From contig CP154954.1 in NCBI GenBank assembly GCA_039621445.1, positions 13,448,716-13,512,715 on the forward strand: a stretch of DNA of 64,000 nt, written 5' to 3'. The notes under the pieces were generated by a model that did not search any database, was not told the origin of the DNA, and saw only the letters and a list, made by a program, of their open reading frames with translations. How positions within the stretch are numbered: position 1 is the first letter of the stretch; every line of letters starts with the position of its first letter. The translations under genes were made by a program, and so were the position numbers. Of this stretch, positions 1 through 11,012 are shown in pieces. Source of the DNA: Euglena gracilis (lineage: Eukaryota; Euglenida; Euglenophyceae; Euglenales).

Positions 1-871
1 GCCCAATTTCCTCCAGTGAACCTGCGAAATTTTCTTTGGCATTTTGCACGGTTCCTTGGAATGTTCCAAGTCACCTGTTCAAAAGGTGTATTGATCATTC
101 AGCATGTGATTTTTTAACGTTCAAATCCAAACTTTTTGAATTTTGGATTTGGAGAAACCAATTTTTGGGTTTGGTGTGGAATTTCCCTGAAGAATGGCTT
201 TGTGAGATTTTCTTCATCCAGAAATTTCCTGGCCGTTTTAAGGGGGCGTCCAGGATTTTCCCCGCATTTTGAGGATTCCCCACAAAAAATTTTCCATCTG
301 CAATTGTTGCTGATCAGATCCCGCCATTTCAAGGACATTTTGTCCCTCTCCCTTGGATGTCACGTTGGGTCAACTGACTTTTTCTGTTGGAAAGTCCACT
401 GGGAGGCCTCCACGGCAAGTTGTTACTCACCCTCCCTTCCTAAAAATGAAATGAACCCCCTTATAGCACCAAAAAACCCTGCCTCCTGGGGGGTCAAAAT
501 ACCCCCCCCCCCACTCCGCCTGTCCATACTGGGGGGCTGGGCGACCGTTGCCAATTGTCCAACGAACAAGGGGCGTCCAGACTGTGTAGATTGTCTCCTT
601 TCACAGCAAATGGATGATTATTTCCTCGTCCAATGACCGGGCTTGTCCAAGAAATCCCCCCCTGGTCAGATGCGACCTGTGATGTTTGTCCCTAAGTAAT
701 GGAGGAATTGTGGTTTAATTTCGCTTTTTTTTGTATTTGCAAGTTTCAGAGAAGCTTTTTTTTTGCAGCCTGTTGGAAAAACCATAAACTGGCTGAAATG
801 CCAAAATGACCCCCCCCAAAAAATGGCCAATGCCCCCGCAATGGCTCCCAAAATGATTCAAATTGGTGTAC
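1..871. other. No gene seen
   Basis: Repeat-like DNA with poly-C tracts. Around 540-640 it holds fragments related to the TIR element at 12.9-13.5 kb (short TTGTCCAACGA-type words). All frames are short or compositionally unlikely. Confidence 0.5.
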
Positions 872-949
872 CCCCTGTCTGCTGACCACCCCGTCAGGCT
901 TTTTGTCAGGCTGTATGACATCGAAATCTCATTCCTGCCTTCCTGCTGA
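872..949 (+). CDS. Possible upstream exon (weak)
   Basis: A 24-codon open stretch ending at TGA, with protein-like composition (HPVRLFVRLYDIEISFLP), in otherwise repeat-like DNA about 1.3 kb before the first firm cyclase exon. It could be an exon of the same gene. No family is recognised and no clear acceptor is visible. Confidence 0.2.
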   Translation, partial: PLSADHPVRLFVRLYDIEISFLPSC

Positions 950-1145
950 TGGAAGATGTCACAGGGTTGAATAATACATTTCAGGGGAACGTGGCAGATG
1001 ACACCCAATCATATGTCTATCCAGCAAAAGATCATGTCAGGGAAAGGTCCCAATGGGGATAAATCCCCTATACATCGACACCTCCTGGTCGGAGGATGAA
1101 GGTTGCAGGTGGTTTTGAATATTCGGTTTTTTTTTTGCACCTAAC

Positions 1146-1245
1146 CCCCCCCCCAAAATAAGACCCGGGTCTTATTTTTGGGTCCGTTGCTGGAAACCTC
1201 CAGGGGGGGGTCTTATTTTTGGGGGGGGTCTTATTTTTGGATTTT
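1146..1245. repeat. Palindrome family A, copy 1
   Basis: C-rich block, AAAATAAGACCCGGGTCTTA palindrome (1155-1174), spacer GGGTCCGTTGCTGGAA, then two more GGGGTCTTATTTTTGG words. The arms can fold on each other. The same skeleton recurs at 1478 and 9375. Confidence 0.6.
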
Positions 1246-1477
1246 TTCTTGACCGACCCGGGACGAAAAAAACATCATTTTTCAGGTTCCCAAAAACACT
1301 AAAAATTTTCCTTCGGCGCTTCGCGCCATGTGTAAATTTGTGTAAGTGGACATTTAGCATGTTTTTTGCACTTCATGAATCTGATTTTTTTTGAAATTTA
1401 ATCATTTTTTTGTGTGCATTTTGGGTTTTTGGCAATTTCTCAGGGAAAATTTTCACCGTCCCCGGCGCTTCGCGCCT

Positions 1478-1585
1478 TCAGGGGGGGGGTCTTATTTTTG
1501 GGGGGGGCGTCTTATTTGGGGGGGGTTTTAGGGGGGGGGGGGGTAAGGGGGGGAGAGCTTATTTTTGGGGGGGGGGGGGGGGGTG
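1478..1585. repeat. Palindrome family A, copy 2
   Basis: Three GGGG-TCTTATTT-GGGG-like words in poly-G. It is preceded by the hairpin word CGGCGCTTCGCGCC, which also precedes or follows other repeats in this window. Confidence 0.5.
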
Positions 1586-1649
1586 GGTCTGGGGTAAGAA
1601 AGCAGGGGAGGTAATGGTGGGGTTTAGGTTTAGTCGTGCAACCACTCCC

Positions 1650-2010
1650 TGGTTCGGGGTTGTTGGACACCTTTGGGGGGGGGGGTCAATGGGGAGGGGG
1701 CTGGTAAAGTGAGGTTGCGACAAACAGCCGAAAGTTGCTCAAATTTGGCCAAAAAATGACCAATAATAGTCGAAATGGCCAAAAAAATGGCCGACAGTGG
1801 CCAAAAATGGCCAGAAGTGGTCAAAGGATGCCAATTGTGCAAAAAAAAAAAGGGGCTAAAAACAGCCAAAATGGTCTTGATTCCCTATTTGTGGCCAACT
1901 TTTTGCCAACATGGGGTTCCCCTATTGTCTAACAACCCCCTCCACCCCCTGGTTGGAGACAAACGTTGGCTGTTTTAGCACCCCCCCCCCAGTCGGAGAC
2001 GATCATTTGG
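1650..2010. repeat. Degenerate copy of the GGCCAAAA TIR element
   Basis: Contains GTTGTTGGACACC near 1658, a run of GGCCAAAAATGG-type words to about 1870, then TTGTCTAACAACCCCC and CAGTCGGAGACGAT. This is the same order of words as in the cleaner copy at 12903-13506. Confidence 0.5.
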
Positions 2011-2206
2011 TGTCATTGAATCATGAAATGGGGGGAGGTTGCGAACCCCATGCTTAATGAACGTCTAATGCTTAATGCTTAATGAACCCCATACTTAATG
2101 AACTGTCCGGACCAATCCCTCGGGGGGGGGGGGTTGGTCAGACTCAGCTTGGACCGCGTGCATAACAGCCGAAGACCCCCTCCTCCAGGGGGTTGTGGAA
2201 AAGAAG

Positions 2207-2252
2207 GCTGCTGTGGGCGTTTGGGAAGTTCGTGCCCCAGGCGGTGGTGAAG
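2207..2252 (+). CDS. Cyclase exon: pre-catalytic helix
   Basis: Encodes LLWAFGKFVPQAVVK, the short segment that precedes the catalytic core in many microbial class III cyclases. An AG acceptor precedes it at 2205-2206. AAG|GTGCTG at 2250-2255 is a good donor. Confidence 0.6.
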
Positions 2253-4875
2253 GTGCTGGGCAGCCCCGGCCCGTGATGTGCCAAATTGGGGCATTGCGTC
2301 TTGCACAAACCCTGATGGATCCTGAATGGCATCTGGGAAATGAGGTTTCTCTCTGGAATCCCTTTCTGGAGTGACAAAAGGGACCAGCGGAAAAAACAGC
2401 CAAATCCACCTGAGATGCCAGATTTGTCCCATCCCAGTCTCAGGATGTGACACGTCACGTGACACCCCAAATGACATGGGGCCAACACCTGCAACCAAAA
2501 AGAAAACCTTGAAAAATTGGCTGCTTGAGCACAAGGAGAAAAACCCAGGCATCACAGCTGGGCGTCTCCGATTGCAATGCCAAGGCACTGGGGCATTTCA
2601 AACCAACCACAGCAACCGGTGACCCTTGACATGTACATCGAATGTGCGGCTTCTTTGTCGAGTCACCTCTTTTGACCGGCGGCTGATTCTGATTGCTGGC
2701 CAAATGAAAGCCAACGATGAGATGCACCCCAAGCAGGCCGCTGTTCATTGTTCCTGAGGTCTAATCTGCAATCCTAAAGGTTTCGTCTCTCATCCGGAAA
2801 CCGAAGATATGGGCCGTCAGTGGTAATCCGTTTAATCATAAATTTGCGCCAAAGTGAGCCCGCTGAACTCCTGATCTGCTGAACTTCCCCGTTTTTTTTT
2901 CATCGGCCCCCTGGCTGTGGGTTGCAGATGCCTTTGGCGTCACTGTTGAGCTGTTTGGAATCAGTTCCACCTGTGGTTGCAGCCTGCCAGAGGGGACATG
3001 GGATGGTTTTCCTGAGGTCGCAACCAAACACGTGAGTTTAAAGCCCCACCACCATGGAGATGGTGGTGGGGCAATCAGTTGCCTGCCACTGAAACGCTGA
3101 CCATCATGTTTGCGGACATTGAGGGCTTCTCCACCATCTGTGAGAATGAGACCCCCGCCGCGCTGGTCGCCGTGTGCACGGAGTACTTCGAGGCCATGTG
3201 CAGCGCACCGAGTCTCCTGCAGACAAACCCCAGAACACCCCCCCCCCAACGACAGGAAGTTTTGGAAACTTTCAAACACACACTAAGCGAAGGAAAATAT
3301 GGCTCAAATCACCGAAGGTTTTCAGGAACTGGGAAATGATGTGTCTTTATGTCGGTCCTCCCTCAATGAAGAATCTTGAAAGTGGGGTATGTTCCCACCC
3401 ATATGTGTTTCATTTCGGCTCTTTGGCTTTTTTGCCATTTTTCTCACATTTGGCTTGCAAAACGGCTTTTTTTCGCCATTTTCGCCAATGGCCCGACCGC
3501 TCTCAATGGCGAAACGGCTTTTTTGCTGTTTTGCCAACGGCTAAACGGCTTTTTCGCCGTTTTGCCAACGGCGAAACGAAAAGCCATTTTGAAACAAGTC
3601 GGCTTCTGATGGGTGGGAACATACCCTCTAAAATAAGGAACGGTCTTGTTCCCAGGGAAGGTCTCAACCCCAGGGGGATGTGGGTCGTGAGAGAGCAACC
3701 CCCCCCCCCTTCGATGCGGAAGGTTCTAGGGGCCCAAAAATGGCCCAAGCTGGGACTCAAATTCCCCCCCTGGTTGTGTCCCTGCTATGAGCTAGCACCC
3801 CACACAGCGATGTTCTAAGTTTGTTGACCTGGGGGGGGGCGCCCCCCTCCTGCTGGGGTTTAGTCGAGGGGGTATCCTCCTCTAGCGGTTCTCCTCTAAT
3901 TTCGGTCTGAAAGCTTTTTGAAAACTTTTTCGACCAAATTTGACCCCCGAGCCCCCCCCCCCCCCCCCGGGGGGGCCCCTCCGGGGGGGGGGGGGGGTTG
4001 CCGACCTCCCCCTCCAGATCCTGAAGAACCTCTGAAAACCTTCTAGCACGAGGCACAATCTCCCCGGGGCTTGTTAAAAGGAGCCTGCTGGAACGTCCTC
4101 TGTATGGGTCTCGGACCCCAATATTGTGGAACGAAATGGCACCATCGACAAGTTCATCGGTGACTGCATTGAAAGCCCCACGGTCGGCGGTTCGGTCAAC
4201 CCCCCCCCTTCGATCCAACTGCTCCGCTTTTGACTACTCGGTTGGTGGTGTGCCTCCGAGGCAAGTGCGGAAAAGGCACTTCCTGACAGTTTTTGCACAT
4301 TACCGTCCAGATTTCCTTTTTTTAATAAACAATCTAATGTAATGGATATGTGCATGTATTTAGGAACACACACCGCATATGTATATATATATATAATATG
4401 CACATGCATAGGATATGTGCATGTGTGTGTCCATATGTATTGGCAGGTGCACCTTTTGATTCCCTCCCCCTTGGGGGTATCAAAGTGCACACTTGGTTGG
4501 CCACGGATGCCCTGGGGATAATGAGGGTTAGGCTAATTATCGGCCTAATTATAGGTTAGTTTGGGCATAATGCAAGGCCTATTTTTTTTTTTAGGATTTC
4601 GGCCTAACTGTAGCCTAAAACCCTAACCCTAACCACTCCCAAACCCCAACCCCAATTGCTTTTTATGGGATAATCTGGAACTCGCTTCCTCACATCCAAA
4701 ATTATCAAATTTCCACCGTCGGAAGATCGAAGTTGGTGGAGAAAACGGCCAAAATCAAGGGGCCGGTCCCACTTGTATGACGCGGGAGGGTAAAAAAACC
4801 CTCACCTCATACTGGTGGGACCCCCCACCAGTCGGGCCCAACTAATATGGGGTCGCCATGCATGCATGCATGTGA

Positions 4876-4906
<31 letters not shown>

Positions 4907-7900
4907 TGTATGTATGTATGTATGTATGTATGTATGTATGTATGTATGTATGTATGTATGTATGTATGTATGTATGTATGTATGTATGTATGTATGTATG
5001 TATGAATGAATGTATGTATGTGTGTATATGTGTGTATGCATATCCTCACGACTGTTTGAACAAGGTTGTGCACGTGTCCTCGCTTTACATAAATATAAAT
5101 AATAATACTGTACATACTTATGTATTTGTACCAGATTCTTCTCCTCATAAACCACCCAGTCCACCACCTGTTTCTGTCGATTCCCACCCGTGGGGCTGCG
5201 CCATGGCGATGTGGAACGCGCCGGAGAGGCTGCCCGGACACGAGAGGGACGCTGTGGCCGCGTCGCTGGCGATGCAGGACGCCCAGGGCTCAGACATAAC
5301 CAAGCCCCCCCCCCCCCCCGGAAAAGGTCTCGTTTTGGGGACTGTCACCGGCTGACGGGTTATGTTGGACAGATTTTGCCACTAGAGGTCCTCTGTCAAG
5401 CTGTTCTCTCGGCTTTTATGACAACGTCTGATGGGGGGGGGGTTGGCATGCATCCTTCAGTTAGACCCCACGCTCCATACATGGCAAGATTCATGTTATT
5501 TTTTTGGTCTGTGATCCCATTGAAATTTCTTTTCTGCACCATCTGGGCGGAAATCATTTCTCTGTTGGTGAGCGAACACAAAAGAAGTAAGTTTGCACCC
5601 AGAGTTAAGCTCACCATCCAGTTTGGTTTGCACCAGAATTCCGATCCCAAATTCTCGATGGAAGTCATCATCAGGGATAGGACCAAAAAATTATGGGTTC
5701 GAAATTCTCGAACTTTTCGTACCTTTTTTCTCAACACCGCCACTGCCCAGCCCATCCCCTGATTCTGAAGGGAAACTCCCCCAGATTTAAGCACCCGTTG
5801 AATGAATTTGGGTTTCAGCCGATCTGCCCAAGGGGTGGCCTAAATTTGGTGGCTGCTTCCATTTTGGGTTGAATGGATAGTCAATGGATAGTCAATTTCA
5901 ATGGTTCTTGGCAAGATATGAACCGACACCGTCCAAATCCGAAATTGGATGTGTGGCAGCCAAAACCATCCCCCCAACGGAGATGGCATTATTGGCAGAG
6001 GGTCCCAAAAAAGAAACACACATGTGGAAGCTCTTGGTCCTCTTCCAAGCTCAGGTCCTGTCGCTTGTGTCATGGGCCTCCGCCAGTTATGGCGGTCCCG
6101 GGGGCTGCCCAGACCTCTCCTTCGCGCATGTCGGCAAAAAATGCAATTTTTTCCAAAAATATTTGCAAATTGGGGGCCTTGACCCGCACTAAGGAGAGGC
6201 CTGGGACTGCCAGTGCTGAAGTTCCGCGCGGGCATCCACACCGGCCAATGTCTCGTGGGCAACTTCGGCCAGTGCCGAGTCCACGTATCTGTGGATACCT
6301 TTTTTTGCCGCTTCTTGGATTTCATAACATGCTTCTCTCAAGAGGAGTATGCAAATACAGGTGAGAATTCATTTTGGTGGTTGCTGACCCTTCCCAGGTT
6401 GTTTTGGTTTTCTCCCATAACAGGTTTTCCTTGAACATTGAGAAGGCACCACAGACGGAAATTTTTCCTTCAAACATTGGTTTTTCTCAAGTTTTGATTT
6501 TTTCTGGCTCCAAATCCACCCTCTTTTCTTCATGGTTGCGAAAACACCCGGGGGGGGGTTCTATTTTTTTCCTTGAAACACAAAAGAGAATCCGGAGAAT
6601 GAGGAACGCCCTGGAATGTTCAGAACAAAAGTTATGTTTATGACCACAGATAATGCACAAGGCGCAGCTAGAATGACGCTATCCACAGTGAATTTCGAAG
6701 CTTTGAAGGACATTTAGAAGAATTTTTCCAGAGCTCCTCATCAAATATGCCAAATTCTGAAGTTGGGAAGGTTTTTGCGGGGGCATCTGATTCGCACCTC
6801 ATTGCAGAAGCCCAGGTCATGTTGCTGGCTGCAGGGGGGTGCATTTCGCATTTTTTCCTGCATTTTTTGGGGCTTTTTTTGCGCATTTCCCCCCAAATTT
6901 TCCACAAATGGGCACTTTTTTTTATTTTTTTCGACACAATTTTTTTTTGCTTTTTTTTGCCATTTTTTCGTGATTTCCCCAATTTTTCGAATCTTTGACC
7001 ATTTTTGCAATTCTTTGCATTTTCTTGAGATTTTCGAATTTTTTTGAACCTGACTTTTGCTGCCGACTGGCGGGGGGGGGGGGACCTTGCCGACGTCGAA
7101 GAAAATGTGCAAAAAGAATGCACAAAAATGTGGCACTTTGTGTGCAAAACCTAGAGAAAAGGCACAAACATCAAGAAATGTGAAAAATACCCAAAAGCGT
7201 GCAAAAATGGCACCAAATTGACAGAAATGATATTGGAATTGTGATTGACCGCCCCCCCCCAACCCCCCAAATACTCCCCTCTTGCTTCAGAAGACCTCTG
7301 GCCAGGCAGGTTGGCAAGTGGAATGGGAGGAGTTATCGAAAAGAGTTGTCATCTGACAATCACAGGCAAACAAAAAAACAAAGAGCCCCATTGTCTAGGC
7401 CCCTGGCATTTCAGTCAATTCAACAACTGTAGTAGTATCCTGCTCCGCTTGCTCTCAGGAACCCCATTTTCCTGAGCAACCTTCCCAGGCAAAGAAGTTG
7501 TATTTCTGTCCGATATTCTGGTGCGTGCTTCTCGTCCTCTTCCCCCCATTCTCCGTTGTCCCGGGGAGGTGGGCTCGGTCGCTGGGGGCTGGCTGCAGCT
7601 ACCGTGTCAGCTACACCTGCCTGGGGGACGGGGTGGGCCAGCCCCCTCCCGATTGGCATGCTGCCCATGTGGACATTGGGCCGTTGCAGTCGTTGGTCTA
7701 GTTTGCCCTTCCCCCTGGGATCTGCAGAAGCACACTCCCCGAACGACTGTTTTGCATGTTGTTGTTTTTAATGTTTCACCCCTGTTTCAGCAGAATTGGG
7801 GGTTTGGGGGGTTTGTCTTATTTTGAAAAATTTGGCCATACTCCCCCCTGCCCCAGGGTTGGGATCCCTGAAACCTCATGGGTGGTGGGAGGGTGTGTCG

Positions 7901-10900
7901 ATCTCCTCATCCTGGTCGGGGGGGGGGGCATCACCCCTTCACCCCTTCCTTCACCCCTTCCCATCTCACAAATGCCGATTTTGAGGCACCATTGGCACCG
8001 AAGGAATTTTGTTTGACTGCCATGGTCAGTTGGAGTCCTCCCGACCATTCTCCCCACACCCCAGGTCCCACACCCAGGTGCTGCGCACCAGGCCTTCTGA
8101 ACACTGCCCCATTTTGAGTGCCTCCAAATGATTCACCAGGGGGTTGAGGTTCTTCAAGTCGTCACGGGGTGTTGACCATGGTATTGCATGCAAACCATGA
8201 TCTGCAATTCAGCTCACTCACAGGGTTTCTTTGAGGGTTTTTTTTTGTGGGTGTTCGAAAATGTATTTTGTTTATTCCCACCGTTTCTTCATTTAGCCCG
8301 TGTGACCCCACCTCTGAGGGGGTTTGAGAGTGGGTGGGTTGGGGTTGAGCTGCTCCCTGGGGGCGGGATGCACTTTGAGTCAGCCCAACTGGGCCGGGGC
8401 TGGGTTGGCAATACATATTTTGAGGGGTTTTGGCAGATCTGGCATGGTTTTGGGCTGGGTGAGTGGGTGGGTGCCCCCCCCCCCCTGCAGGGGGGGAGGG
8501 GGAGGCCCTGCAAAAGGTGCCCACCCCCTCCCCAGGGGGTCACCGAGTGAATCCATGTTCCTACCAAGAAGCTTCTCTTGTGATGGATGGGGTGCGGGAG
8601 GGGCGCTGCCGGCCCAACCTGTCAGCGCGGCTGGAGCCGCTCAACAAGAAGTTCGGGACGTTCCTCTGCGTGTCCCACGCCACGTTCGAGGCCTGCCGGG
8701 GGGACTTCCACTTCAGGCGGCTGGCGAAGGTGACGGTGCCCGGCAAGGCCGCCCAGGGTGCGGGGCTTCCGGAACGCACTGGCGGACCTGCTCTTCTGCT
8801 GTCTTGTGGAGGCACCAGAACTGCATGACAGAGGAATTGTATTGAACCCCCCTGGGGTGTGCGCTTGTGCGTGGGTCAAAAGTGGCTGTTTCTGGCTGCC
8901 CATGCCCCCCCCCCCCCGGAACATCAAGGGCTGTGGAATCATGCAGGTATGGGCCGATGTGAAGCCCATGGCAAAGAAACTGTGATGAAATGGTAAAGAG
9001 AACAGAAAAAAATGTAAAGCCACCAGGGGGGACCCAGCCAGGACTCCAACACAACACTGATGTGTCGTGTCATTGGTCAGGCACATCCCGCAACCCCCCC
9101 CCCCCGGGTCTACTTTTTGGGTCCGTCGCTGAAAAGCGCGCGGGGGGGGGGGGGTAATTCTTTGGCTTGGGGGTCCACTTTTTGCTGAAAAATTCGACCA
9201 AAATTTTTTTCCCGCGAGAGGGTCCTAAAACAGGTCTAAAAAGGGTGATTTTCGGCATCGAGTGTAAAAAAAAAATTGCCAATTTTGACACACAACACGG
9301 ACAAAAATAAAAAAAATGCCAGAAATCACCCATTTTGGGGAGATTTTTGGGTTTATTTTTTGGTTTTTTCCCGCCAAAACCCCAAGGGGGTCTTACTATT
9401 TGGGGGGGGTCTAGTTTTGGATTTTTGCTGAAAATTGGCAGGGGGTCTTGTTTTATGGTGGGGGTCTTATTTTTGGGGAGGGTCTTATTTTGGGGGGGTC
9501 GCTGAGCTCTTATCCCTTTATGGGTAAGAGCGAAGCTTACCCCTGGCAAACCCCCCCCCGGGTTGGGCCACCAGGAGAACCGACGGATTATCACCATGAT
9601 CCCGGCCCCGTTCCCGGATTTTTTTTTTCAGTTGCAAGCGACTGGATTTCTAGCTTCCGAATCACCTGGGTTTGACCCCCAACTCCCCGCCAGGCCCGAG
9701 TTATTCACGCGCGAAGGGGTCAAAACTGTGTAGAATCAGCCCCCCCCCCTTTTTAAGCCCTTTGGACTCTGCCATTTCGGCCAAAAAATGTCAATTTTCA
9801 AAATATCTCCAAAATGAAGCCAATCAAAGGAAATGTCCAGAGACCTAAATTGAAGCACGCCCTATCTACTGGTATTTTGATTTCCCCGCAACTCCCCGCC
9901 TAGCCCAAGATATGGCCGTTTTTCGGCCAATTTGGGCCATTTTGTACACTTTTTCCATTGTTCGACTTTGCCGTTTTCGGCCAAAAAAATCGGAAAAAAA
10001 ACGAACACAATCTAAATTTTTTTGCCTTTTTCAAATGTTTTTTGGCCTCCCGGACCCGGAAAAAATGTGTTTGAGCCGAAAATGAGCGTTTTTTCGCCCC
10101 GCCAGCGCCCCGTTTTTGGCCGCGAAACCCATTGAATTTGGGGCAAAAACGGGCAAAAAAAAGTCGAAAAAAAATCGAATTTTTTTTTGCCCAAAACCAT
10201 GTTTTTGGGCCTCCCGGACCCAGAAAACGTGTTTTTTTTTTTGAGCCAAAAATGAGCGTTGTTTGACCCCCTGGCCTCCAGTTTCGGGCACAAAACCCTT
10301 GCATTTCAGTCAAAAGAGCTCCATGGAGTGAGCTGTTTCATATGGGCGGGTCAATGAAGGGGTGGGGGCGCGCTCATGAAGAGCTCAGCACTATTCAAAA
10401 CCTGGTTTACACTCCCTGCCATTTGGGTGGACTGCATACTTTTTTTTTCTTCAAAAGATCGATTCAAGGCTGGTAGGGCGCATTTTCGTACGAACCCCAG
10501 TAGGGTTGGGCATTGGGGTGGGTTGTTCCCCCCACCCTAGCGTCGAGGTGCTGCCCGTCTACGAGGTGCTGTGTGCGGCGGAGTGCGCCGAGATGTGCAC
10601 CCCGAAGGGGGCTGGCCCCCCGGGGCTGCTCCCCCGCGATGGCGCCGTCCTGGAGGTGGACGACGCGTTGGACGTCCTGCCGGTGCCGGCCAGCGATGCC
10701 CCCCCCCCCCCTCCACCCAACCCCCGTCTTACCCACCCCCCCATCAAAATCAAGGGATGATGTGGTACCCCTGAACAAACCAGGGCGTCCCTGAAGCCGA
10801 AGTGGACCCCATCCCCCCGGGGGGGGTCGTCCAGCAAGACAGCAGCCTTTTTCCAGCCAACTGCAGGGGGGATGTGTTTGCATTTTTGCGCATTTTGGCG

Positions 10901-10977
10901 CATTTTTTTGTGCATTTTTGTGCATTTTTTTTGTGCATTTTTGTGCATTTTTTTGTGCATTTTTTTGTGCATTTTTT

Positions 10978-11012
<35 letters not shown>

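Noticed and set aside
4882-5355. Met-Tyr-Val-Cys repeat protein frames on both strands
   Set aside because: Translation of the (TATG)n microsatellite; only the downstream AMAMWNAP part is real cyclase sequence.
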